Source of the DNA: PALSA-1355 sp041499515
GTDB lineage: Bacteria; Planctomycetota; Planctomycetia; Pirellulales; PALSA-1355
NCBI GenBank assembly: GCA_041499515.1
Contig: JBGQKM010000078.1
Location: 1-19,924, forward strand
Length of the DNA stretch: 19,924 nucleotides
Reading direction: 5' to 3'
This document shows, piece by piece, positions 6,711-14,152 of this stretch (its first letter is position 1; each line of letters begins with the position of its first letter). The notes under the pieces are model-generated. The model did not search any database, was not told where the DNA came from, and worked only from the letters and a program-made list of their open reading frames with translations. A program made the translations under genes and the position numbers.

Positions 6711-8354
6711 ATGGAGACGCTGCGGAGGCAAATTCGCCGGGCACATCGGCGCCTGATCCTGCAATCGTTCGGCGGCAAGCTGGCCTGGTGCTGGTTCTTC
6801 TCGTTGCTGGCCGCCGCGCTGGCCATCGCCGCCGGCAAGTACTGGCCGGTTTCCGACCAGCGGACCTGGGCTTGGGGCACACTGGGCACGGCGCTGGGCG
6901 TGGGGGCGATCGCGGCGGCTCTCTGGACCTGGGCCCGACGGAGAAACCGGCTCGACGCGGCCATCGAAATCGATCGCCGCTTCGGACTCAAGCAGCGCGT
7001 TTCCAGTGCGCTGACCCTCGACGGCCCGACGCTGCACAGCGAGGCCGGGCAGGCCCTGGTTCATGACGCCGCTGAGCGTCTGAAACGGATCGACGTGGCC
7101 GAGCAGTTTCGCATGCGGCTCGATCGCCGCGCGCTGTTGCCATTGGCGGCCGCCGCCGTGGCGTTCGTGCTGGCGGTGTTCGTCAACGGGCGCGTGCCCG
7201 AGGCGGCCGCGCGGGCCGCGACGACCGAGAGCGCGCAGATCAAGAAATCGGCCCAGACGCTGGTCAAGAAACTGGACCAGCAGCGGCGAGAGGCCGAGGA
7301 AAAAGGGCTGCCGGAAGCCGACGCGCTGTTGAAGCAATTGGAAGAGAACACGAAGAATCTGGCCGCAAAAGACCAGGCCGATCGCAAGCAGACGCTCGCT
7401 GCGCTCAACGAGTTGGTCAAGGACGCCGAGAAACGCCGGCAGCAGCTCTCCAGCGGCGCCGAGCTGAAACAACAGCTCAGCCAATTGAAAAACTTGCAGC
7501 AAGGGCCCGCCGAGAAATTGGGCCAGGCGCTGAAAAATGGCGACCTGAAAAAGGCCTTGCAGGAGCTCGACAAGCTCAAGGACCAACTGGCCAACAATCA
7601 GCTCGATCCGCAGGCCCAGCAAGCGATGGCCAAACAGCTCGAGCAATTGCGCGATGCGCTGGAAAAGAAGGTCGAGGCTCACGAGCAAGCGAAACGCGAA
7701 TTGCAGGACGAAATCGAAGCCCAGCGCCGCGCCGGCAACACGGCCCAGGCCGACAAGTTGCAGCAGCAGTTGGACAAGCTGGCGGAAAAAGGGCCGCAGA
7801 TGGACAAGCTGAGCCGGATGGCCCAACAGCTCAAGCAGGCTTCGCAGTCGATGAAACAAGGCGACGGCAAACAGGCGGCCGACGCGCTGGCCCAGCTCGG
7901 CCAACAGTTGGCCGGCGAGCAGTTGGAGATGGAAGAGATGGAGATGCTCGAAAGCGCGCTGGACGAGGTGGCCGACTGCAAAAAAGCGATGGCCTGTAAA
8001 GAGTGCAACGGCGAGGGCTGCGCCGCTTGCCAGGGAGGCAAGATCGACGACAAATGGGGACGCAAAAACATGGCCAGGGGCCAGGGCAGGGCCTCCGGCG
8101 CTCGCGAGGAACGGAAAAACGACACCAGTTTCTACGACTCGCAAGTCAAGCAGAACGTGGGCCGCGGAGGCTCGGTCGTGACCGGAGTGGCCAACGGCCC
8201 CAACCGTAAAGGACAGGTGCAGCAAGAGATCAAGGGCCAGTTCTCCAACGCCGAGCAGCAGACGGCCGAAGCGCTAACCGGACAGCGCTTGCCGCACGAC
8301 TATCGCGACCACGCCAAGAAGTATTTCGACGCCCTGCGCGAAGGGCAGCGCTAG
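6711..8354 (+). CDS. Membrane protein with long coiled coil and a four-cysteine knuckle; function unknown
   Basis: I do not recognise a named family with confidence. The 547-residue product has predicted membrane helices at about 24-43, 53-74 and 140-158. Between the second and third is a segment resembling DUF4175-type membrane proteins (LDAAIEIDRRFGLKQRVSSA). From about 172 to 420 it is a Gln/Lys/Glu/Leu-rich coiled coil. A compact cysteine motif follows: Cys429-x2-Cys432-x4-Cys437-x2-Cys440 (CKECNGEGCAAC, then QGG). It resembles one CxxCxGxG knuckle pair of DnaJ-type zinc domains, and an extra Cys lies at 423. The tail (about 441-547) is basic and polar. ATG 6711 has GGGAGGA 7 bases upstream, and the open frame to its left is rejected because it crosses the repeat element and the promoter. 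It may bind zinc and scaffold a membrane complex, but this is inference. Confidence 0.82.
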   Translation: METLRRQIRRAHRRLILQSFGGKLAWCWFFSLLAAALAIAAGKYWPVSDQRTWAWGTLGTALGVGAIAAALWTWARRRNRLDAAIEIDRRFGLKQRVSSALTLDGPTLHSEAGQALVHDAAERLKRIDVAEQFRMRLDRRALLPLAAAAVAFVLAVFVNGRVPEAAARAATTESAQIKKSAQTLVKKLDQQRREAEEKGLPEADALLKQLEENTKNLAAKDQADRKQTLAALNELVKDAEKRRQQLSSGAELKQQLSQLKNLQQGPAEKLGQALKNGDLKKALQELDKLKDQLANNQLDPQAQQAMAKQLEQLRDALEKKVEAHEQAKRELQDEIEAQRRAGNTAQADKLQQQLDKLAEKGPQMDKLSRMAQQLKQASQSMKQGDGKQAADALAQLGQQLAGEQLEMEEMEMLESALDEVADCKKAMACKECNGEGCAACQGGKIDDKWGRKNMARGQGRASGAREERKNDTSFYDSQVKQNVGRGGSVVTGVANGPNRKGQVQQEIKGQFSNAEQQTAEALTGQRLPHDYRDHAKKYFDALREGQR

Positions 8355-8482
8355 GCGGAAAAACCGGGCTCGAGACGCCGCCGGGGCCGGTGATGGCGAT
8401 GCCGGCCTGATCGCCTGGCTTGTGCCGTAAGGTACACTTGCCGGTAGCGAATCACCGCATCGAGTCGTGGGATCATTTCGCC

Positions 8483-9574
8483 ATGTTTTTGCACTCCTTG
8501 ATCGGCATCGTTTTGGTCGTCGCGGCGGCTGCGCCCAAGAGCGACGTGATCGAACGACGCTATCCCAACGGCACGCCGCGCAGCCGGACCGAAGTTCTGA
8601 TCGACGAACGGGGCGCATCGGTCGAACACGGCAAACAGACGAGATTCTTTCCCAATGGCAAGCCCTCGAAGGAAGTTACCTACGTCCATGGCGCCAAAGA
8701 CGGCCCCTGGACGACGTGGTACGAGTCGGGCACCAAGAGCGCCGAGGGCGAGTACCGCAAAGATCTCAAGCACGGGCCCGAAATCCTGTACTTCACCAGC
8801 GGGATCAAAAGCCAGGAGAACAATTACCTCGCCGGCGCCCGGCACGGCAAACGCATCGAGTGGTATGGCGAAAATCGCAAAGCCCGCGAGTCCAACTACG
8901 ATCACGGCCAGTTGGACGGTGAGATGACGGAGTGGTATCCCGACGGCAAGCAGATCAAGTCGCTGGTGCATTATCAGAAGGCCGTGAAGCACGGGCTGGA
9001 AGAACGCTTTTATGCCAGCGGCCAGAAACAGGCCGAAGTCGACTTTGTCCAGGGCCGCAAAAACGGCCCTTGGAAAGAGTGGTATCCGGACGGAAAGGAG
9101 AGGCTCATCCTCAATTTCCGCGACGGCGTGCGCGATGGCACGACGACGCTCTGGCATGACAACGGCAAAAAGAAGACCGAAGGCGCGTTCACGGACGGCC
9201 ACCAACACGGCACGTGGCTCGTGTGGAACGATGACGGAGACAAGACGGCCGAGTTGAACTGGAACCACGGCCGGCAGGAAGGGACGCAAACCTATTGGCA
9301 CCCCAACGGCCAAAAGAAAGTCGAAGTCGTGTACCGAGACGGCCTGCGCGAAGGCGCCTACAACGAATGGTATGAAGACGGTCAGCAGCGTGTTACGGGC
9401 CAGTTTGTCGCCGACAAGCCCGACGGCGAATTGAAATCCTGGTTCGACGACGGCAAGCCCGCGTCGGTCAAAAACTACCGCAAGGGAGTGAAATCCGGCA
9501 CCTGGACCGATTGGGATCGGGAGGGCAAGGTGGTGTCCGAGATCCACTTCAAGGACGGCATCAAGGTCGACTAG
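8483..9574 (+). CDS. Secreted MORN/YwqK-type repeat protein
   Basis: The 363-residue product begins with a short signal-peptide-like segment (MFLHSLIGIVLVVAAAA, residues 1-17) followed by about 14 tandem units of roughly 24 residues. The units fit the pattern xxWYxxGxxxxxxxYxxGxxxGxW, for example TEWYPDGKQ and KEWYPDGKE, characteristic of MORN-variant (MORN_2) repeats. Proteins of this type are often labelled YwqK family antitoxin, but nothing here resembles a toxin gene. The array fills the mature protein, so it is probably an extracytoplasmic beta-repeat binding or structural protein. ATG 8483 starts exactly at the signal peptide. The frame is open further upstream but that segment looks unrelated. 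No strong Shine-Dalgarno sequence is visible. The gene follows the coiled-coil membrane protein by 128 bases and may be cotranscribed. Confidence 0.88.
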   Translation: MFLHSLIGIVLVVAAAAPKSDVIERRYPNGTPRSRTEVLIDERGASVEHGKQTRFFPNGKPSKEVTYVHGAKDGPWTTWYESGTKSAEGEYRKDLKHGPEILYFTSGIKSQENNYLAGARHGKRIEWYGENRKARESNYDHGQLDGEMTEWYPDGKQIKSLVHYQKAVKHGLEERFYASGQKQAEVDFVQGRKNGPWKEWYPDGKERLILNFRDGVRDGTTTLWHDNGKKKTEGAFTDGHQHGTWLVWNDDGDKTAELNWNHGRQEGTQTYWHPNGQKKVEVVYRDGLREGAYNEWYEDGQQRVTGQFVADKPDGELKSWFDDGKPASVKNYRKGVKSGTWTDWDREGKVVSEIHFKDGIKVD

Positions 9575-9593
9575 CCCGGGCGGCTGGGGCGCG

Positions 9594-9836
9594 TCATGTT
9601 CGGAGCTTGGCGGGCAACGTGAACGAATAGAGCATCACGACCGCGCCGGCGGAGAGCAGGCTCCAGGGGGCCCATTCCGGCGGCAAAATCTCGCGCAGGG
9701 CCGGTGCTGCTTGTTGGGCCAAAGCGGACGCCGTGGCGTCGCGGCCGGGGTGCAACACGGCTTTGTCGAGCACCAGGCACTCCAAGCCCAAAATGAAGGC
9801 GTAGATTCCCAGGGCAAGAAAGAAGGCTCGCAACAT
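9594..9836 (-). CDS. Small two-helix membrane protein, function unknown
   Basis: The 80-residue product has two hydrophobic helices (about 4-23, FFLALGIYAFILGLEC, and 57-73, PWSLLSAGAVVMLYSF) joined by a polar loop of about 30 residues that contains PPEWAPWSL. The positively charged tail (AKLRT) suggests both ends lie in the cytoplasm. GGAG lies 10 bases before ATG 9836. It converges on the MORN-repeat gene with 19 bases between the stop codons. An overlapping longer frame (9571-9846) has the wrong composition and is treated as a shadow. I infer a real gene from the amphipathic organisation and start signal, but cannot name a role. Confidence 0.7.
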   Translation of the reverse strand: MLRAFFLALGIYAFILGLECLVLDKAVLHPGRDATASALAQQAAPALREILPPEWAPWSLLSAGAVVMLYSFTLPAKLRT

Positions 9837-10070
9837 CCTGTTTCATCTCCGCTAGCCTGGCCGTCGGCGGGGAATTCCGCTAACGCCGGGTTTTTTCATC
9901 GACTCTCCGCCGTGGCGAACTACAGTCAAGTGGCCGCCGAGACGCGGACTTCCCTGGCGGCGGTGGTGCTGTGCCGCAGAAAGCGAAAACGCCGTGCCTG
10001 GGGCCGCCGGCGTGGCGGCGCGCATCGTCCCCGATCCGTCCCGGGGTGGAAGGCGTCAGGTGGACACTCT

Positions 10071-10103
10071 GCGGCCGCAAGCGGGGCGTGCCCCAGCGGC
10101 CGC
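10071..10103. repeat. Nested GC-rich inverted repeat with two GCGGCCGC palindromes
   Basis: GCGGCCGC at 10071-10078 recurs at 10096-10103, and between the copies GGGGC (10083-10087) pairs with GCCCC (10090-10094) around a GT loop. The whole forms a very stable hairpin with a small asymmetric interior loop. No T-run follows on either strand, so a standard intrinsic terminator is unlikely. Confidence 0.55.
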
Positions 10104-10244
10104 GTATGACGAACGTAATGCCCTTGCGGCAGGCGTACTTTTGGACCAATTGGAAAAACTATGCAGCCAGGCGGGGCGGTCAATAAGCGAGGGCTTATCT
10201 TCCGATCCTTATTTGTGAGCGAGGCGTCGCGGCCCGTGTAGCGG

Positions 10245-10273
10245 TTGTTCCGGTTTTGGGCGAGTCCTATAAT
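10245..10273 (+). promoter_or_regulatory. Sigma70-like promoter of the PAS-GAF-receiver gene
   Basis: TTGTTC (10245-10250) and a perfect TATAAT (10268-10273) are separated by 17 bases. Transcription should start near 10280, about 28 bases before the chosen TTG start codon at 10308. This promoter rules out the upstream TTG at 10245 as a translation start because it lies within the -35 box. Confidence 0.65.
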
Positions 10274-10307
10274 ATCTGGGGAGTACTTTCGGTTGGAGTA
10301 TCCGGTA

Positions 10308-12065
10308 TTGTCGGCAAAACCCAAACTTCTGTTCATCGGTGATTCACAGCCTCGTCAACAGCAGTTGCTCGACCAATTGAGCGAGTCGTTCGACGTGGTT
10401 CAGACGCAAAGCCCCCTGCGGGCCCTCAGCCGCCTGGCGCGCGAGTCGTTCGCGGGGCTGTACGTGTCGGCCGAGCACCTGAACGACGCGTTCCAGATGG
10501 GCAAGCTGCTGCAGAATGAACGCATTCTGGAGGGCATGCCCGATGGGATTGTCGTGCTCGACTCGGAGAACACGATCGTCTGGGGCAACGGCCGGTTGCG
10601 CGAGTGGACCAAATGCGATTCGGTGGTCGGCGCGAATTTCTATAGCGTGTTGGGCAGCCCCGAGATTCTGGGGCCCGACTTTTGTCCCTTTCACACGGCG
10701 TTGGCCACGGGCCGGGCCAGCAACTCGACCTTGCGATTGGGCGAGAACCATTATTTTCAGGTACACGCGGCGCCGGTGTTCGAGGGCAACCTCTCGCCGC
10801 AACACCTGATCGTCACCGTCCGCGACGTGACGACCGAAATGCTACAGCAGCAGAAGCTGGCCGCCATCCATCAGGCCGGCGTGGAATTGGCCGACCTGAT
10901 GCCCGACGAATTGTCGATGATGTCGGTCGAAGAGCGCATCGAGCTTTTGAAGAAAAATATTTTGCACTTCACCAAGGATCTGCTGCACTTCGACGTGGTG
11001 GAGATTCGGCTCTTGGATGGCCACACGGGCAAGCTCGAGCCGCTGTTGGCCGTGGGCATCATTCCCGAGGCCGCGGGCCGCGACCTGTTTGCCCGGCCGC
11101 AGAACAACGGGGTGACCGGATTCGTGGCTTCCACCGGCAAGAGCTATTTGTGCGAAGATACCACGGCCGACCCGCTGTACCTGGAAGGGTGTAAGGGGGC
11201 CAAGAGTTCATTGACCGTGCCACTGGTCTTGCACGACGAGGTCATCGGCACGTTCAATGTCGAAAGTCCCGAACCCAGGGCCTTCAGCGAAAGCGACCTG
11301 CAGTTTCTGGAAATCTTCACTCGCGACGTGGCCGTGGCGCTCAACACGCTGGAACTGTTGCGGGCCGAAAAAGCCACCACTGCCCAGGAAAGCGTCGAGG
11401 CCATTCACAGCGCCGTGGCGCTGCCGGTGGACGATATTCTCAACGACGCCGTGAATATCATGGAGCGCTATATCGGTCACGAGCCCGAAGTGGTCGAGCG
11501 GCTGCAAGGTATTTTGCGTAACGCGCGCGACATCAAGCAGTTGATCCAGAAGGTGGGTCAGAAAATGGCGCCGGCGCAGGCGCATCCGCATGAGGAAGAA
11601 TCGCAGTCGCGGGCCGTTTTACGAGGTCGGCGCGTACTGGTGGTCGACGCCGATGAAAGCGTTCGCAGCGCGGCCCACAACCTGTTGGAACGCTACGGTT
11701 GCGTCATCGAGACCGCGCACGACGGCGGTGAGGCCATCTGCATGGTCCGCAACATGGCCTTGGAGGGCAATTACGACGTGATCATCGTCGACATTCGGCT
11801 GCCCGACATGACCGGCTACGAACTACTGCTGAAGCTGCAAGAGGTCATGGACCCGGTGCCGTTGGTGTTGATGACCGGATTCGGCTACGACCCGGGGCAT
11901 TCGATCGTCAAGGCCCGCCAGGCCCGCTTGCCGCTGTACGGAGAACTGTGCAAACCGTTCCGGCTCGACCAATTGCTGGATACGGTAGAACGGATCGTGC
12001 GGCCGCGGGCGGAGCAAGACGCCGCGGAATCGGGCGCCAAAGCCGTGCCGGTCCAGCAGCAGTAG
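10308..12065 (+). CDS. PAS-GAF-receiver signalling protein (response regulator without kinase domain)
   Basis: This 585-residue soluble protein reads in order as follows. Residues 1-65 resemble the first half of a receiver (KPKLLFIGDSQPRQ onward) without a phosphorylatable Asp. A PAS domain spans about 70-178, from MPDGIVVLD to VRDVTTEM. A GAF domain spans about 207-350 and includes GVTGFVASTGKSYLCED and the SLTVPLVL core. A helical segment spans about 360-425, and a C-terminal receiver about 440-560. The receiver keeps the phospho-acceptor Asp495 (IIVDIRLPDMTGYE), Thr523 and Lys549 (CKPF), but one of the paired acidic residues is Ala448 (VVDADES). The helical segment looks like a degraded histidine-kinase dimerisation helix pair, yet no ATPase domain follows. 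Output is therefore likely by protein interaction. The TTG 10308 start has GGAG 9 bases upstream and a promoter just ahead. Confidence 0.85.
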   Translation: MSAKPKLLFIGDSQPRQQQLLDQLSESFDVVQTQSPLRALSRLARESFAGLYVSAEHLNDAFQMGKLLQNERILEGMPDGIVVLDSENTIVWGNGRLREWTKCDSVVGANFYSVLGSPEILGPDFCPFHTALATGRASNSTLRLGENHYFQVHAAPVFEGNLSPQHLIVTVRDVTTEMLQQQKLAAIHQAGVELADLMPDELSMMSVEERIELLKKNILHFTKDLLHFDVVEIRLLDGHTGKLEPLLAVGIIPEAAGRDLFARPQNNGVTGFVASTGKSYLCEDTTADPLYLEGCKGAKSSLTVPLVLHDEVIGTFNVESPEPRAFSESDLQFLEIFTRDVAVALNTLELLRAEKATTAQESVEAIHSAVALPVDDILNDAVNIMERYIGHEPEVVERLQGILRNARDIKQLIQKVGQKMAPAQAHPHEEESQSRAVLRGRRVLVVDADESVRSAAHNLLERYGCVIETAHDGGEAICMVRNMALEGNYDVIIVDIRLPDMTGYELLLKLQEVMDPVPLVLMTGFGYDPGHSIVKARQARLPLYGELCKPFRLDQLLDTVERIVRPRAEQDAAESGAKAVPVQQQ

Positions 12066-12153
12066 TGCGGTGTTGAAAGCCTCGAGGCGCGCGTCCGTTG
12101 CCTCGCCCTGCGTCTTTTTTTCGCTCGCCCCCTGTTTGCGGTCCTGGTTTTTC

Positions 12154-13335
12154 ATGTTGCTCGTGGCTCTTGCTCTCGTGGCGCTTGCGCTGGTTGGACA
12201 TGCGGCCTTCTGGGTGGGGCTGGTGAATCGCTGGCACGCCACGGGCTTTCGCCGACGGGTGGTGAAAACCGTCGTGCTGGCGTTCTATGCCGGCCTGATC
12301 CTGCTTCCGCCGGCCGTGTTGTGGACGCTCGTGGACGAGCGGTCGGGTTTCGCGGCGATCTGGACCGGGGATCTGAATTGGGCCAAGGCGTACGGCGCAT
12401 TTTGCGCCGCCTATGGCGCGATGCACATTCCCCTGTGGGGCGTCCAGCGATGGCGCATGGGCCGGCTGCCCGAGTGCGTCCAGCTACGGCAGAATCGCGT
12501 GGTCGACGTCGCGTGCCAACTCGGCTTTGAACCGGCCTGCGGCTTGCGCACCCGGCTGTTTTGCCGCGTGCCGGGCAACCAGCTTTGGCAGTTGCACGTT
12601 TCGGAGTTCGACATCGCGCTCCCGCGGCTTTCCGAACCACTACAAGCGCTTTCCATCTGCCACTGGTCGGATCTGCACTTCAGCGGGCCGATCGATCGGG
12701 GTTACTTTCGCGAGGTCGTGCGGTTGACCAACGCCATGCACGTCGACCTGATCGCACTGACCGGCGACGTGTGCGATAAAGCTTACTGCATCCCGTGGGT
12801 TGCCGAACTGCTGGGACAGGCCCAAGCCCGCTTGGGTAAATTCTTCGTCTTGGGCAATCACGACTTGCGGACCAAGGATGTTGTCCGCTTGCGAGCCGGG
12901 CTGGTCGAAGCGGGGTTTTCCGACGTCGGCGGCCGGCAGGAAGCCGTCGATGGCGGTCGCATCCTGATCGCCGGCAACGAGCGGCCCTGGTTCAACGCGC
13001 CGCAGTCGGCGATTGACGCAACCTTCGATCCCGCCGAGCAGCAGCCCCTCAGGATTTTGCTGTCGCACACGCCGGATCATTTGGGCTGGGCCCGGGCCCA
13101 ACGGTTCGATCTGATGTTGGCCGGCCACACGCATGGCGGGCAGATTCGTTTTCCCTGGATTGGGCCGGTGATTTGCCCCAGTTGGCACGGCACGAAGTAT
13201 GCCGCCGGGTTTTTTCACGAGCATCCGACCGTGCTGCACGTCAGCCGGGGCACGGCGAGCCTGATGCCATTGCGCATTCTGTGCCCGCCGGAAATCACGA
13301 AATTGGTGCTGCGAGCCGAGAGTACAGCCCGTTAG
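12154..13335 (+). CDS. Membrane-anchored calcineurin-like metallophosphoesterase (YkuE/YaeI-type)
   Basis: The 393-residue product has N-terminal hydrophobic helices at about 2-22, 38-58 and perhaps 73-92, followed by a complete two-metal phosphoesterase domain. The metal and catalytic motifs are all present: DLH (Asp173, His175), GDVCD (Asp205, Asp208), GNHD (Asn235, His236), His305 in LSHTPD, and GHTH (His325, His327) in LAGHTHGGQI. The family hydrolyses phosphodiesters or pyrophosphates. Membrane-anchored relatives include the LpxG type that cleaves UDP-2,3-diacylglucosamine in lipid A synthesis, which is possible here but not demonstrable. The open frame reaches back to GTG 12070. ATG 12154 is preferred because the membrane helix starts there, but neither start has a clear Shine-Dalgarno sequence. 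The gene follows the PAS-GAF-receiver gene closely and may share its promoter. Confidence 0.85.
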   Translation: MLLVALALVALALVGHAAFWVGLVNRWHATGFRRRVVKTVVLAFYAGLILLPPAVLWTLVDERSGFAAIWTGDLNWAKAYGAFCAAYGAMHIPLWGVQRWRMGRLPECVQLRQNRVVDVACQLGFEPACGLRTRLFCRVPGNQLWQLHVSEFDIALPRLSEPLQALSICHWSDLHFSGPIDRGYFREVVRLTNAMHVDLIALTGDVCDKAYCIPWVAELLGQAQARLGKFFVLGNHDLRTKDVVRLRAGLVEAGFSDVGGRQEAVDGGRILIAGNERPWFNAPQSAIDATFDPAEQQPLRILLSHTPDHLGWARAQRFDLMLAGHTHGGQIRFPWIGPVICPSWHGTKYAAGFFHEHPTVLHVSRGTASLMPLRILCPPEITKLVLRAESTAR

Positions 13336-13359
13336 CAGACCGCCGCGCGGCACTGGGGC

Positions 13360-14100
13360 CTACTGCTTTTCGATTTCGACGCAGATGCCGCCGGCACGCA
13401 GCAGTTTGTGCATGCGCGTGTACCAGAGCTCTTTTTTCCACACCAGGCCCAGTTCGTGGCTGATGCGATACAGCTCTTTGCGATTGTAGGTGCGGCAGCA
13501 CCAAAAGCGGCTGGTCCACGCGCCGGAAAAGCCGTCTTCGGTCGTCAAAAGCAGCATCCGCCCGCCGGGCTTCATCACGCGCGACAGCTCGGCCAATCCC
13601 GGCCGCGCCTCGGGCAGGTGTTCCAAGACGTACCCGCAGGTGATGCAATCGAAGCTGCCGTCGGCAAAGGGCAAATGGGACAAGTCGCCGGCCACGTGGC
13701 TGGGCAGCCGGCTTTTCAGCCGGGTGCGGGCGCGCCTGAGCATTTCCGGCGAGAGGTCGCAGCAGGTGATACTGGCTCCATAGTCGGCGTATTTGAGCAG
13801 GTGCTTGGCGATTTGGCCGGCGCCGCTGCCGACGTCGAGGATCTTCCTGGCGCCGTGCAGGTCGAACTTGCGCTCGCGGAACAGCCGATCGCCCAGGTGG
13901 ATGTGCAGCGACAGCAGGCTGGCGGTCGCCAGCAACGCGCCCTGCGGCCCGTCGTAGACATCGCGCACTTTTTCGCGATATTGCTCATAGCTGACCCGTT
14001 GGATCAGGTCATTTTCCACCAGTTTCAGGATGGTTTTCTTGCGACGGGGGGTGTCCAGCTTCTTCTTTTTAGGTCGGGGTAATAACGCCTTGCGAATCAT
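13360..14100 (-). CDS. Class I SAM-dependent methyltransferase (Methyltransf_11-like)
   Basis: The 246-residue protein carries a Rossmann-type methyltransferase core. Motif I is ILDVGSGAGQIA (residues 89-96 for DVGSGAGQ). The acidic end of beta-2 is in ITCCDLSPEML, followed by GDLSHLPFADGSFDCI, the motif YVLEHLPE, and RVMKPGGRMLLLTTED. The N-terminal 25 residues are very basic (PKKKKLDTPRRKK), perhaps for membrane surface or nucleic acid contact. Folds of this kind act on lipids, quinones, sugars or small metabolites, and the substrate cannot be told from sequence. GCAGGAG ends 5 bases before ATG 14100. It lies 52 bases after the BatA-like gene on the same strand, so it may be the last gene of that operon. 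It converges on the metallophosphoesterase gene with a 24-base gap and no evident terminator. Confidence 0.88.
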   Translation of the reverse strand: MIRKALLPRPKKKKLDTPRRKKTILKLVENDLIQRVSYEQYREKVRDVYDGPQGALLATASLLSLHIHLGDRLFRERKFDLHGARKILDVGSGAGQIAKHLLKYADYGASITCCDLSPEMLRRARTRLKSRLPSHVAGDLSHLPFADGSFDCITCGYVLEHLPEARPGLAELSRVMKPGGRMLLLTTEDGFSGAWTSRFWCCRTYNRKELYRISHELGLVWKKELWYTRMHKLLRAGGICVEIEKQ

Positions 14101-14152
14101 TTGCGCTCCTGCGGAAGACTGATCGCTTCAGGGACAATCCGTTTCTGCGAGA

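Larger units (their letters stand above)
9837..10307. other. Intergenic region with GC-rich hairpin and promoter of the PAS-GAF-receiver gene
   Basis: This 471-base region lies between the divergent small membrane protein gene and the PAS-GAF-receiver gene. I see no credible coding region, although short open frames exist in several frames. It contains a strong nested hairpin (10071-10103), a small ATAAGC/GCTTAT hairpin with a GAGG loop (10183-10198), and the promoter at 10245-10273. Nothing else in it is recognised. Confidence 0.55.

Noticed and set aside
6633..8225. Long 530-residue open frame on the - strand opposite the coiled-coil gene
   Set aside because: It is the antisense shadow of a GC-rich Gln/Lys/Leu-rich coiled-coil gene. 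It gives Leu/Gln/Phe-rich low-complexity protein, no start signal, and overlaps a well-supported gene.
8351..9547. 398-residue open frame on the - strand opposite the MORN-repeat gene
   Set aside because: It is an antisense reading of the tandem repeats, with repetitive composition and no recognisable domain.
8483..9574. Toxin-antitoxin interpretation of the YwqK-type gene
   Set aside because: No toxin-like gene adjoins it and the product carries a signal-peptide-like N-terminus, so the label reflects family naming rather than function.
9880..10149. Possible 89-residue gene on the - strand in the intergenic region
   Set aside because: The Arg/Pro-rich translation crosses the GC-rich hairpin, lacks domain features and has no good start signal.
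12083..12122. Hairpin CGAGGC/GCCTCG followed by a T-run after the PAS-GAF-receiver gene
   Set aside because: The T-run begins about 9 bases beyond the stem, too far for a convincing intrinsic terminator.
12070..12153. GTG 12070 as start of the metallophosphoesterase
   Set aside because: No ribosome binding site precedes it and the added 28 residues do not resemble a signal or membrane segment. The hydrophobic helix begins at ATG 12154. The choice is not certain.
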